Below are positions 8,447 through 17,674 of a stretch of 64,000 nt of DNA, one piece after another (positions within the stretch are counted from its first letter, which is position 1; each line of letters starts with the position of its first letter). The DNA is taken from positions 30,304 through 94,303 of the forward strand of contig CAZRMM010000005.1 of NCBI GenBank assembly GCA_964601225.1. The letters are read 5' to 3'. Origin of the DNA: CAYRGC01 sp964601225. Lineage in GTDB: Bacteria > Patescibacteriota > Gracilibacteria > Peribacterales > Peribacteraceae. Below the pieces are notes generated by a model. The model saw only the letters and a list, made by a program, of their open reading frames with translations, did no database searches and was not told the DNA's origin. A program made the position numbers and the translations under genes.

Positions 8447-9046
8447 TCACTTTTTCGGAAGCACAAATACCTTCTCATCGATTTTTGCAGGGGGCGTCAA
8501 TTTCTCCTTTTCTCGTTCTAAAGCTTCTCGTCGAAGGTCTTCGCCAAATTTTCTAATCCGATCTTCATTGTCTCTTTCCTCCTGCTCTCGATCGGCTTTT
8601 CGTTTGTCTTCTGCCTCTTTGCGCAGCTCTTCTCCAAGTTTCTTCAAGACGTCCTCAAGGCCTCTGCTACGTTGTTCTTCCTCTTCACGCATTTTTCTTT
8701 GGAGGTCCGACCGGATTCCGGGCTCCCCTTTTTTCACAATGCCGTGTTGACGCAGTTGCTCTTCGACTTTTTCGATGCGGTCGAACCAGGGTTTTTCATC
8801 TGCGATTCCCGGTTTCGACATGTTCGATCGATGCTTTTCATCGCGAAGTTCTTTCAGCATCGCCGCGATCTCATTTCGTAAATTTTCCAATTCCGCCTTC
8901 TTGGGATCGCTCTTCGCGCATCCCGAAGCCAGCACGCTTGCCAAGAGAAGGGTGCATGCGGAACGCAGTGCCTTCAGGGGTGCGGAAAAACGATTGTGAG
9001 TCTCCTGTCCTTCTGCCGTCGTGCGATATTCCGCAGCGGAAAGCAT
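8447..9046 (-). CDS. Lipoprotein with long charged coiled coil
   Basis: 199 residues. After a longer than usual n-region, a hydrophobic segment ends in LASVLASGC (Cys about 43), a good lipobox. The mature protein is nearly all Glu, Lys and Arg with heptad-like spacing (ELENLRNEIAAMLKELRDEK; LKKLGEELRKEAEDKRKA), which predicts a long coiled coil. The C-terminus (KIDEKVFVLPKK) is not helical. I recognise no family. It may be an anchored spacer or scaffold outside the membrane. It is convergent with the small membrane gene at 8154 and divergent from 9137. Confidence 0.75.
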   Translation of the reverse strand: MLSAAEYRTTAEGQETHNRFSAPLKALRSACTLLLASVLASGCAKSDPKKAELENLRNEIAAMLKELRDEKHRSNMSKPGIADEKPWFDRIEKVEEQLRQHGIVKKGEPGIRSDLQRKMREEEEQRSRGLEDVLKKLGEELRKEAEDKRKADREQEERDNEDRIRKFGEDLRREALEREKEKLTPPAKIDEKVFVLPKK

Positions 9047-9136
9047 GCAGGATTAAAGTCCGTTGCCTGAGAGCGGTCAAGTTGAACGCGTGGTTTTCTT
9101 TGGAAGAAAATTCCGTCGAAGGGGTATGGTCGTCAT

Positions 9137-9397
9137 ATGGAAAAGCGATGGTTCAAGGCCAAAACGTACGGCTACGGCTGGGTGCCGTGCACGTGGGAAG
9201 GCTGGACGGTCGTTGGGGGATACATCGTACTTTCGCTTGCGCCCACGGCGATCTTTCTTGTGCTTGGTCTTGATACGGAGCACTCAGGGTCTCTCTACGC
9301 GGCGTTTTTCCTACCCTACATCGCCTTACTTACCGGCGTACTTCTGTGGATATCCCTCAAAAAAGGGGGAAAGCCACAATGGCGATGGGGAAAATAA
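9137..9397 (+). CDS. Small conserved membrane protein (MEKRWFKAKTYGYGW type)
   Basis: 86 residues. The N-terminus MEKRWFKAKTYGYGWVP is followed by a short amphipathic stretch and two membrane helices (about 24-44 and 51-70), ending in a Lys/Trp-rich tail. I recall near-identical small proteins in many CPR genomes, where they have no assigned function; I could not search for this here. A -10 box TATGGT (9125-9130) ends 6 bases before the ATG, so the message is probably leaderless. A strong terminator follows at once. Confidence 0.8.
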   Translation: MEKRWFKAKTYGYGWVPCTWEGWTVVGGYIVLSLAPTAIFLVLGLDTEHSGSLYAAFFLPYIALLTGVLLWISLKKGGKPQWRWGK

Positions 9398-9399
9398 CA

Positions 9400-9426
9400 A
9401 AAAAAGACCCCTGAGCGGGGTCTTTT
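9400..9426. terminator. Bidirectional Rho-independent terminator
   Basis: Stem GACCCC / GGGGTC with loop TGAGC-type, A-run on the left and T-run on the right. It can stop the plus-strand gene ending at 9397 and the minus-strand gene ending at 9451. Confidence 0.9.
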
Positions 9427-9450
9427 CAACTTCGTACTGAGGGAAGGTGA

Positions 9451-9963
9451 TTACTCGATGACAATCGTGCCGACCATATCGCGGTGACCGGGGCCGCAGG
9501 GGATCAGACAGCGGAACGTGAAAGCCCCCGTCTTATCGGTCGGAATTTCGATGTCCTTCGTCTCGCCGGGATTAATGGCAACGTTGATGCCGAGATCCGG
9601 AATGCCGAGGCTGTGCGTGCCGTCGACGTCCTTCAGGCGGATGGTGACTTTCTCGCCTTTCTTCAAGGTGACGGAGCTGGGCGAGAACGACCAGTCGGTC
9701 ACGCTCATTTCGATCACGCGGGCCTCACCCATGGCGTCAGCGGAGGCCGTTGCGCCGGTGGAGCTTTCCTCCTTCATCATGGCGCCGGTACCGTCGGCTT
9801 CCTTCGAGGAACTGGAGTCGTCCATCATGGCACCCTCCGGCTTCGTGTCGGTGTTGCCCATGGCCGAAGTGTTCGTTTCCTCATTGTTCGTCGGGGTCGT
9901 CGTGCTGGCGTTGCAGGCGGCGAGGAGTGCTGCCGAAGCCAGGAGTACTGCAAGTTTTTTCAT
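9451..9963 (-). CDS. Lipoprotein with cupredoxin domain and CuA-like ligand motif
   Basis: 170 residues. The lipobox is LASAALLAAC (Cys 17). A linker rich in Ser, Thr, Met and acidic residues (18-75, GAMMDDSSSS, GAMMKEESS) could bind copper. The C-terminal 95 residues form a cupredoxin: an upstream ligand in GTHSLGIPDLG and then FRCLIPCGPGHRDM, that is C-x3-C-x3-H-x2-M, the same spacing as the CuA site of cytochrome oxidase subunit II and N2O reductase. No oxidase genes are nearby. It may be a copper carrier or an electron carrier tethered outside the membrane. A direct-repeat operator and -10 box (10007-10039) lie upstream, leaving a 43-base leader. Cupredoxin fold: confident; CuA rather than type 1 copper: inference from spacing. 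Confidence 0.88.
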   Translation of the reverse strand: MKKLAVLLASAALLAACNASTTTPTNNEETNTSAMGNTDTKPEGAMMDDSSSSKEADGTGAMMKEESSTGATASADAMGEARVIEMSVTDWSFSPSSVTLKKGEKVTIRLKDVDGTHSLGIPDLGINVAINPGETKDIEIPTDKTGAFTFRCLIPCGPGHRDMVGTIVIE

Positions 9964-10006
9964 GAAATAATGGTGGGAAATAAGCGGACAAAAAAACGGA
10001 ACCGCA

Positions 10007-10039
10007 CGATAGCCTTGCGTAGATTAAGGGGACATTAAG
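10007..10039 (-). promoter_or_regulatory. Direct-repeat operator and -10 box of the CuA-type lipoprotein gene
   Basis: Reading the minus strand: CTTAAT (10039-10034), GTCCC, CTTAAT (10028-10023), then 10 bases and the -10 box TATCGT (10012-10007). The repeat period is 11 bases, and no -35 consensus is present. The same arrangement with the same spacing occurs at 29783-29815. This is the typical layout of an OmpR/PhoB-family activator site that replaces the -35 box. Confidence 0.65.
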
Positions 10040-10305
10040 GCGTGATCATGGGTGCGGCCGCGAGTGTAGCCTGTCTTGCTCCTTCGGCAAGAGCGAAAAT
10101 ATTTGTCGGGCACGTCTCGAAGCGAATCCTTTCGATATGGCGTGAGCAAGACCCTGAAGCCCTTTCGGAGCCGCATCTCTGCCGAGACAGGCGAGTGTGG
10201 AAATAGCTGAGGGTTCCCCAATTTCGGCAGGAAAAAATTTCTTAAAAGAGTGTTTTGAGCCTGTTTTTTGGCTTATAGGTAATAATTTGACATTATTCTT
10301 TAATA
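10040..10305. other. Intergenic stretch with no recognised gene
   Basis: The gap between the CuA-type lipoprotein gene and the M23 peptidase gene is 379 bases. Apart from the operator at 10007-10039 and the promoter at 10306-10334, I see no tRNA, riboswitch consensus or credible open frame here. It turns AT-rich after about 10230. A structured RNA cannot be excluded by eye. Confidence 0.4.
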
Positions 10306-10334
10306 GTGACAAAAAATATAAAAAGTAGTATAAT
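10306..10334 (+). promoter_or_regulatory. Sigma70-type promoter for the M23 peptidase gene
   Basis: GTGACA (10306-10311), 17-base spacer, perfect TATAAT (10329-10334), then AACAGGAA before ATG 10343. An upstream TTGACA at about 10288 is not correctly spaced for this -10 box. Confidence 0.7.
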
Positions 10335-10342
10335 AACAGGAA

Positions 10343-11425
10343 ATGAAGAAAAACCAATATCGCTTCCGGGAGAGCATCAAAACATGGTTTTCCTGCCATG
10401 CGGAACGCGTGGTGTCTCTCACGGTGATTGCGGTCTTTTCCTGCGTCGTCGCACTCCAGCATTCCGACGGTTTCCGTTCGTATCTCCTTCGCGATCTCCC
10501 CCAGTACCGATCGGCGTCATCCCAGTATTCCTCCTCGTCGTCTCGGCGCGTACTCAAGCGCAAGATTCGCGCGCGCCGTCCGCTCACGTTGCAGAGGAAT
10601 TCTTTGGTGGCGGCGGGGTCCGGGGCGGCGGTACTCCCGCTCTTTCCCGTTCCCGCTTCGTCCTCGTCGCGTTCCCGTTTGCCGGCAACAGTGCCGCAGC
10701 ATGCCGCTGCGCCGCTTGAGCCGACCATCGCGTCGTCATCGTCGGCTTCTGCCGAAATCGGGGGTTTCCCCCCGTTCGTTCGAACGGTTTTTCCCGTTTC
10801 TCGCGTTCCAAATTGGGGTGCAATGAAATCACCCTCGGAATGGAATCGCACCTATGCCGAAATGTCGAATGAAGATTTCGTTCCCGTGCCCGCATACGAT
10901 CTTGCGAAACTCACTCGCCCGCTCTCGGAGCTTGTGAATCCGCGAAATGACGAGGAGATCACCAGAAAGCTCTACTACTCCACGCACTTCTTCGGCGCCT
11001 ACGATGTCGATGCGGCGGAATTTACGGCGGTTCATCCCGGCGTTGACCTGAAGCTCGCGCTCGGCACGCCGATCGGCGCGATTGCCGGCGGCCGCGTCGC
11101 CTCGGTCCATCAGGATTCCATCCTTGGTCTCCATGTCATCGTCGAACATCGTCTGGGCGGGGAGACTTATTATTCGATCTACGGTCACTTCGGCTCCGTC
11201 GCCGTCCGCGAGGGCGATGCCGTGCGCCCGGGACAGATGATCGGTACCGTTGGGATGACGGGGAGCACGAGCGGTCCTCATCTGCACTTGCAGATCGATC
11301 GCGGAGCGAAAAACGAAGAGGATCACCGACCGTATCTTCCTTCGTTCCTTCCTTCGCCCGAGGCGGCCGATCGATTTGTGGTGCATCCCGTTCGGTTCAT
11401 CGTCGAACATGCGGACGGAAACTGA
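10343..11425 (+). CDS. M23-family (LytM) peptidoglycan endopeptidase, membrane anchored
   Basis: 360 residues. A signal-anchor lies at about 22-43 (VVSLTVIAVFSCVVALQ), followed by a Ser/Arg/Pro-rich linker (about 55-150). The C-terminal LytM domain (about 225-335) shows the zinc ligands: HPGVDLK (His and Asp), YGHFGSV, and GPHLHLQID (HxH). All M23 zinc ligands are present, so it is probably active and cuts peptide cross-links of the cell wall, or it acts as an activator. It has its own promoter and is followed by a terminator. The divergent neighbour is the CuA-type lipoprotein. Confidence 0.93.
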   Translation: MKKNQYRFRESIKTWFSCHAERVVSLTVIAVFSCVVALQHSDGFRSYLLRDLPQYRSASSQYSSSSSRRVLKRKIRARRPLTLQRNSLVAAGSGAAVLPLFPVPASSSSRSRLPATVPQHAAAPLEPTIASSSSASAEIGGFPPFVRTVFPVSRVPNWGAMKSPSEWNRTYAEMSNEDFVPVPAYDLAKLTRPLSELVNPRNDEEITRKLYYSTHFFGAYDVDAAEFTAVHPGVDLKLALGTPIGAIAGGRVASVHQDSILGLHVIVEHRLGGETYYSIYGHFGSVAVREGDAVRPGQMIGTVGMTGSTSGPHLHLQIDRGAKNEEDHRPYLPSFLPSPEAADRFVVHPVRFIVEHADGN

Positions 11426-11444
11426 GTATTCCGTATGCGTAACG

Positions 11445-11474
11445 AAAAAAGCCGCGTGATTCGCGGCTTTTTTC
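11445..11474. terminator. Bidirectional Rho-independent terminator
   Basis: GCCGCG stem (11451-11456), loop TGATT, CGCGGC (11462-11467) and TTTTTT, with AAAAAA on the other side. It serves the M23 gene and the convergent giant surface protein gene. Confidence 0.92.
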
Positions 11475-11491
11475 TTGGCTCTTCGAGAGGT

Positions 11492-14400
11492 TTAGCGACT
11501 TGCGGTCTTCGTGGCGGGAATCACGAGGTAACCGGTGTTCGCCGTCACCTTCGGGGCGTTCTTCCCGTTCGGGACGATCGTGAGCGTGAGAAACGGATCG
11601 TCGGGATGTTTCCATTCATTCGTGCCGCTCGTGCGGTAGGCATCGCAGCTTTTTGCAAACGTCTTGCCACTCATGCGGGAGACGATGATGTCCTTGTTGT
11701 TGCGGATGTCGGTGAGCGTGGCGTTGCCACGCACGCACTTGTTCCACGTGTCGTTGTTGGAAACGGGGTAGCCATCGATCGTGAGCGGGACTGGCTTGAG
11801 GATGACCTCGGCGACCGTCGCGGAAGGCTTGAGCGAGGCGTTGATCCTCTCGCAGGTGGCCGGATCGAGCATCTTCTCGGCGATGAAATCGGCGTCGCGG
11901 CTCATGAACGTACCGAGCGTGCTAGCGATCAGGCGGATGAGGTCGATCGGGGTCTGCGCGCTGAAGGTGCGCTGCACGCTGCAGAGCACGTTGAGCTCGG
12001 CCGTGGAGAGCGGGACGTCGTTGCTACCACCGAAGCCTGCGGGAGCCGTGTCGCCGCCGAGGCCGCTACGTAGCGCGATCGCGCGCATCTTGCCGAGGAG
12101 CTGGTTGCTGTCCTCGCCGCGGTGGCCACCGTTGCGGCCGCTATCCGTGGGCTCGATGACCGGAGCAGGGGGGACGTCGTTGTTCGTGATCGTGCATGTC
12201 TTGAATTCGCCCGGAGCGAGCGTGATGGAACCGTCCGCGGCGCAGTCGCCGCTGAAGCTCGGCACGTAGCCCGCATCAGTCACCTCGGACACCGTGTGGG
12301 AGCCCGTCGGGAGCACGGTGGGCACACCCATCGCGATCAGAAGACCGTCGACGCGGAGGCTCAACTCAAAATCCAGGACGGTCTTCGTGCCGCCGTTGTC
12401 GTTAACAACGATCTTATTGACGACCAAATGCGGGGCGACGTCGTCGGTGTTCGTGATCGTGCACGTCTTCACGTCGCCGGGCAGGAGGGTAATCGAGCCC
12501 ATGACGTCGCAATCGCCACTGAAAGCCGACGAGTAACCGGGGTCAGACGTTTCCGTCACGACGTACGTGCCGGCGGTCGGGAGCGTGGTCTCGATGCCGG
12601 TCGAGACGGGATTGCCGTCCACGAACAGCGGAAAATCGGTCGAATTCTTCGTTCCGCCGTGCGTGTTCACGACAACTTTCGTCACGGTGAGCTTGGGAGC
12701 GACGTCGTCGTTCGTGATCGTACAGGTCTTGGACTCACCCGGGAGCAGGGAGCCCGTGCAATCTGCCGAGAGAGTCGCCGTGTAGCCGCTGTCGGCCACT
12801 TCGCCGACGGAGTAGCTGCCGGCGTCGATCGAAATCGTAGTGCCGACGGCGTTGCCCGCGAAGCTTGCCAAGGACGGGTTATTGCCCGTGACGGTCATCG
12901 TGAAGTCCGCGGCGGTCTTGGTTCCGCCGTTGTCGTTGACCACCGTCTTGATGATCGTGAGGGAGGCCGGAATGTCGTTGTTGGTGATGACGCAGCTCTT
13001 TACATCGCCGAGACCGAGCGTGATCGAGCCGTCCGCGGCGCAGTCACCCGCGATGATGGAGGCGTAACCGGAGGGGTTGGTCTCGCTGACGACGTGGGCT
13101 CCGATCGTCGTCGTCGCCTGGACGCCGGACGTGACAACCGTCGCGTCGATGAAGAGGGGGACGGAGGTATTGATCACCGTTCCGCCGTTGTCGTTCACCA
13201 CCACCTTCGTGACGGTGAGCTTGGGGGCGATGTCATTGAGCGTATAAGTGCAGGTCTTCACGTCACCCGGCAGGAGCGTGCCGACGCAGTCGCCGCTGAA
13301 GAGCAGGCTGTACTTGCCTGCGAGCAGGGCCGGAACAGTGAGGGACGTGCCGAACGAACCCGCGTTAAGCGTGATCGTCTGGCCGGCCTCGTTGCCCGTG
13401 ACTGTGGGGACGGAGACATTCGTTCCCGTCGTGTTTACGGAGAAGTCCGAGGCCACGGCGGTTCCGCCGTCATCCGTGACGACGTGCACGACCAGCGTCA
13501 GCTGGGGCTGGATATCGTCGTTCGTGATCGTACAGCTCTTCACATCGCCGAGGGCGAGCGTGATGGAGCCGTCCGCGGCGCAGTCGCCGCCGATCACACG
13601 GGAATAGGTCGCCGTGTCCGAAGTCTCGGAGACGTTGTGCGCGCCGATCGCTGTCGTGTTCTCGACGCCCGAGGTCACCGGGGCGGTGTCCAGGAAGAGC
13701 GGGAAGTCCGCGACGGCCTTCGTGCCTCCGTGGTCATTCACGACGATCTTCGTGATCGTGAGTTTCGGGGCGATATCGTCGTTCGTGATCGTGCAGCTCT
13801 TCACGTCGCCGAGCTCGAGGGTGATCGTGCCGTCCGCGGCACAGTCGCCGCCGTAGGTGGTGGCATACCCGACGTCTGCCGTCTCGGAGACCGTGTGAAC
13901 GCCCGAGTCATACGCATACTCCACGCCGGTCGTGACGATCCCGCCGTCGACCTTGAGGACGAAGTCGGTCGCGACCTTCGTGCCGCCGTTGTCGTTCGTG
14001 ACGACCTTTGTGACAGTGAGTTTCGGGGCGATGTCGTCGTAGGTGATCGTGCAGCTCGAGGCCACGCCGTTATTCAGCGTGATGGAGCCGTCCGCAGCGC
14101 AGTCGCCGCTGATTGTTTGGGTGTATCCCGCAAGAGCGGTTCCCGTGACGACGTGCGTGCCGGCGTCGAAATTCGCCGCGACGCCGCTCGTGACGGTGCT
14201 TGCGTCGACCTTGAGAGTGACGTCGGCGACGCCCTTCGTGCCGCCGTCGTCATTCACGAAGTTGGCGGTGACCGTGAGGGGGGCGGAGACGTCGTTGTTC
14301 GTGATCGTGCAGGCCTTCACGTCGCCCGGGGCGAGCGTGATGGAACCGTCCGCGGCGCAGTCGCCGCTGAAGCTGGCGGAATACCCGGCATCCGCGACCT

Positions 14401-15894
14401 CGGAGACCGTGTGAGCGCCGGCGCTGAGCGTGTTCTGCACGCCGCTCGTAACGGTCGCGGCGTCGATCTTGAGCGTGAAGTCGCCGACGGCCTTGCTGCC
14501 GCCGTTGTCGTTCGTGACCACCTTCGTGACGGTGAGCTTCGGAGCGATGTCGTTGAGCGTGACGGAGCAGATCTTGTTGTTTCCCGCCGCCAGCGAGACG
14601 GAGCCATCCGCGGCGCAATCGCCGCCGATCGTCACCGTATACCCCGTGGTGCCCGTGACGGACACCGTGTGCGCGCCGGTCGAGAAAGAGTTGCTGGCGC
14701 CGCTCGTGACGGTTGTGGCATCCACCTGGTAGGTGAAGTCGGCTACGGCCTTCGTGCCGCCGTTGTCGTTCGTGACCGTCGCGTTCACCGTGATGGTGCT
14801 CGGCGCGGCGACCTCCGTGAGGGTGCCGAAGTTATCCGAACCGCCCACGCCGTAGACCGTGGCGGAGCCGGACTTTGTGATGTTGCCCGAGGCGAGGGGC
14901 GCGGCCGCCGTCGGGCGGACGCGGACGTTTTGCCAGGTCAGCGAGTTGCGGATGCCGTTGCAGCTGCCCGGATTGCCGTTGCGCGACTCGTCGGAGACCG
15001 TGAAGGTGATCGTAGAAGCCGTGCGTCCCGTGATCGCGACGCTCGTGCCGCTCAGGACGTTATTGATATTACAGTTCGTGTCGCCCGTGCCGTTGCTCGT
15101 GCCGGCGACGCGCGTGACGAGGACCGTGGGGGCCACGCCGCCCGTGTCGAACTGGAAGCCCGAGGGGGCGTTGAGGACGATGGTGCCGGTCAGGATCGCT
15201 CCGGCGTCGCTTTCCGTGATGACGGGGCCGGTGAGCGTGGTGTACGCGCCGCCCGCCGTGCTGGCGCTGATCGCGCCGCCGCCGGTGGCCGGGGTCACCG
15301 TCGCGACGCCCACTTCCGTGAGCGTGCCGAGGTTGTCGCCGCCCGTGATGTCGTTAAGCGCCGCGGTCCCTCCCTTCGTGAGGTTTCCGGACGCGAGCGG
15401 GGTAGCCGCCGTCGGGCGGACGCGGACGTTCTGCCAGGTGAGGCTGTTGGTCGTGGTGCCGCCGCCGTCGACGTCGTCGGTGATCGTGATCGTGAGCGTT
15501 CCGGCGCTCACCGTAACCGAGATCGTATCGCCGGACGCGAGGTTGTTGACGTTGTTGCTCGATCCGCCGCAGCTATTGGTGCAGGTGACGAGGACCGTGG
15601 GGGCCACGCCGCCCGTGTCGAACTGGAAACCAGAGGGGGCGACGAGCGTGATCGTCCCCGAGGCATCGAGATCGTTGTCGTCGATGCCGGTGAAGACCGG
15701 TCCCGTGAGCGACGTATACGTGCCGCCCGCGGTGTTCGAGAGGATGGCCGATCCGCCAGTGGCTTGTGTCACGGAAGCGGCTGCTTCGGCGGTCGGAATA
15801 CTGATAGTGAATCCGCTGATGGAAATATTCAAAAAACGATCGCGGCGATGCTCGCGCGAGCGAGGAAGCGACGGACCGAATGGGTGGAAGCCAT
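11492..15894 (-). CDS. Giant surface protein with ten about 85-residue Cys-pair repeats; signal peptide split by a frameshift
   Basis: About 1467 residues. The mature part opens with two related modules of about 130 residues (each with GGVAPTVLVT and TNSLTWQNVRVRPTAA). Ten beta-rich repeats of about 85 residues follow, typified by LTVTKVVTNDNGGTK, HTVSE.AD.GY, GDCAADGSITL and CTITNDDIAP. They resemble prealbumin-like SpaA/Cna-B modules, and nearly all hold one conserved Cys pair. A unique C-terminal domain of about 230 residues ends LVIPATKTASR. The ATG at 15894 begins MASTHSVRRFLARASIAAIVF and then meets TGA; adding one T to the T6 run (A6 at 15831-15836 on the plus strand) continues as LNISISGFTISIPTAEAAA, a perfect signal peptide. 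The span is 2 modulo 3, as expected for one missing base. Confidence 0.85.
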
Positions 15895-15920
15895 ACGGGG
15901 TAGGGGGAAGGTACCGCGGG

Positions 15921-15949
15921 AGTGTAGGTGTTGTGCAATACGTAAACAA
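15921..15949 (-). promoter_or_regulatory. Possible promoter for the giant surface protein gene
   Basis: Minus strand TTGTTT (15949-15944), 17-base spacer, TACACT (15926-15921), 26 bases before the ATG at 15894. Confidence 0.5.
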
Positions 15950-16058
15950 TCGAAAATCAGCTCTAAAATGCATTTTTCGGCTATTTTTTCGCTTCGACCG
16001 GACAGACAGGTTTTCTCCCGTCGAAGAACGTATTTTGTGTCTTGAATATGCCGTTATC

Positions 16059-16865
16059 TCATTTTTTCCGACGTGGGGAATGTTTACGATGCTTTACATT
16101 TGCGCGTGCCAAAGCATCGTTATCGGTTTTTACCAGGTTGAGCAGTTTGTCTTCCATCGCGTAGCACGCGTCCGATCGGAGGTCGCGCGGGCGCGACAGG
16201 GGGTTTTTCACGATCGCTTCCACGGTGCCCGGTTGGCCCGTCATCACCGCGATCCGGTCGCCGAGTTCGATCGCCTCGGGGATGAGGTGCGTCACGAGTA
16301 CGATCGTCGTTCCTCGTTCTTTCCAGAGCGACAGAAGTTCTTGGCGCAGTTCGTGCGCCGTGAACGAATCGAGTTCGGAGAACGGTTCGTCCATGAAGAG
16401 CAATGCCGGCTTCGTCGCAAAGGCGCGCGCGAGGCCCACGCGTTGACGGAGGCCGCCCGAGAGGTCGCGCGGGCGGCTCTGGGCGTGGCTCTCGAGGCCG
16501 AAGCGTTCCAGTTCGGCATCCACGACTTTCAGGCGCTCATCCGCGGGGACGCCGCGGCTGCGGAGCCCCAGTTCGATATTCTCGCGCACGGTGAGCCACG
16601 GCAAAAGCGCGAAGTGCTGGAAGACGAAACTCAGGTGGCCGGACGTGACGTCCTTCCCCAGCGTGATCGTGCCGCGCGTGGGTTCGTCGAGGCCGCTCAT
16701 GATGCGCAGCAGCGTGGATTTGCCGCATCCCGACGGTCCCAGGAACACGAAGAACTCCCCGCGACGAATCGTCAGGTCGACATCCGTGAGGGCGAGAGAC
16801 GGCGGAAGCCCTTTCTCCTGAAAAGATTTCTGAACGCCTTTGAGAGTGAGGAGGGGGGAGGCCAT
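16059..16865 (-). CDS. ABC transporter ATP-binding protein, nitrate/sulfonate/taurine type
   Basis: 268 residues. Walker A GPSGCGKST (about 43-51), Q-loop FVFQHFALLPWLTVREN, signature LSGGLRQRVGLARAF, Walker B LLFMDEPFSELD and H-loop VTHLIPEA are all intact, so it should hydrolyse ATP. The closest pattern is the SsuB/TauB/NrtD group, which powers import of anions or small organic solutes. The C-terminal tail is long and basic (KHRKHSPRRKK). It lies 3 bases downstream of the permease gene and forms a unit with it. No substrate-binding protein is encoded nearby, so the substrate is unknown. Confidence 0.93.
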   Translation of the reverse strand: MASPLLTLKGVQKSFQEKGLPPSLALTDVDLTIRRGEFFVFLGPSGCGKSTLLRIMSGLDEPTRGTITLGKDVTSGHLSFVFQHFALLPWLTVRENIELGLRSRGVPADERLKVVDAELERFGLESHAQSRPRDLSGGLRQRVGLARAFATKPALLFMDEPFSELDSFTAHELRQELLSLWKERGTTIVLVTHLIPEAIELGDRIAVMTGQPGTVEAIVKNPLSRPRDLRSDACYAMEDKLLNLVKTDNDALARANVKHRKHSPRRKK

Positions 16866-16868
16866 GGG

Positions 16869-17600
16869 TCATTCGGCGGCGAGATCGTGGCTCCAGTCGA
16901 GGAGTGGGAGCCAGAGTGCCTTGTTGATGCCGAAAATGAGGATCAGGAGGCCCAGGATGCCGAGCGCGGAAATGGCCCCGTTGTCCGCGTACGCCTGAAA
17001 GAAGGAGCCGAGACCCGGGTAGGTCTTCACGATGATCTCCGTCGCCACGAGCGCCTCCCATCCTTCTCCGAGCCCGATGATCGACCCCGTGACGAGACCC
17101 GGGATCGTGAGCGGCCACAGGTACAGACGCAGGTGGTCGAGCGGGCGCAGGCGGTAGATCGTCACCGCTTCCTGCCAGTCGTGCCGCGCGAGTTTGAGCG
17201 AACTCAGAATCGTGAAGAAGATCGGCCAGATGATCGTAATCACGAGAAAAACGATCACGGTGACATTGCCGTCTCCCCAGAACGAAATCGCGATCGGCAG
17301 GGCCGCGAAGGTGGGGAAGCTCTGAAGCACGTCGAAGACCGGCAACGCCACGATCGAGCGCTTGCCTCGATAGAAAAGCACGGCGAGGATCCACGCGAGC
17401 ACGGCCGCGATCACGTACGCCGCGGCCAGTCGGAGCATCGACGTCCACAGGTCGGCGAAGAGTTCCGCCGCGCTGAAGCGCGTGACGCGCGCGAAGACGA
17501 GAAGCAGCAGGAACGGCAGCACGAGAAGGCCGACCGTCGAGAGCAAATGGAGCCTCGACCGATAGATCCGAACGTGATGCGACCGTCGCATGGAGATCAT
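16869..17600 (-). CDS. ABC transporter permease, SsuC/TauC type
   Basis: 243 residues with about six membrane helices. The cytoplasmic coupling loop has the expected form (SSLKLARHDWQEAVTIYRL), followed by GLGEGWEALVATEIIVKTYP, typical of permeases of the nitrate/sulfonate/taurine family. The start may be the ATG at 17591 (MRRSHHVRIYRS), because TATCAT ends 7 bases before it. It partners the ATPase directly downstream. As an import permease it needs a binding protein, which is absent here and may be elsewhere or absent from the organism. Confidence 0.88.
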   Translation of the reverse strand: MISMRRSHHVRIYRSRLHLLSTVGLLVLPFLLLLVFARVTRFSAAELFADLWTSMLRLAAAYVIAAVLAWILAVLFYRGKRSIVALPVFDVLQSFPTFAALPIAISFWGDGNVTVIVFLVITIIWPIFFTILSSLKLARHDWQEAVTIYRLRPLDHLRLYLWPLTIPGLVTGSIIGLGEGWEALVATEIIVKTYPGLGSFFQAYADNGAISALGILGLLILIFGINKALWLPLLDWSHDLAAE

Positions 17601-17674
17601 GATAACGCGACGGACTGCCGTTCGATCTGGACGAACGCCGGGTTTCTGACCGGATGGCTTCCGGATTTCTCGGT

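Noticed and set aside
10040..10305. Possible structured RNA or riboswitch between the CuA-type lipoprotein and M23 genes
   Set aside because: I could not match it to c-di-GMP, SRP RNA, 6S, tmRNA or another consensus by eye. It is left as an unannotated intergenic stretch.
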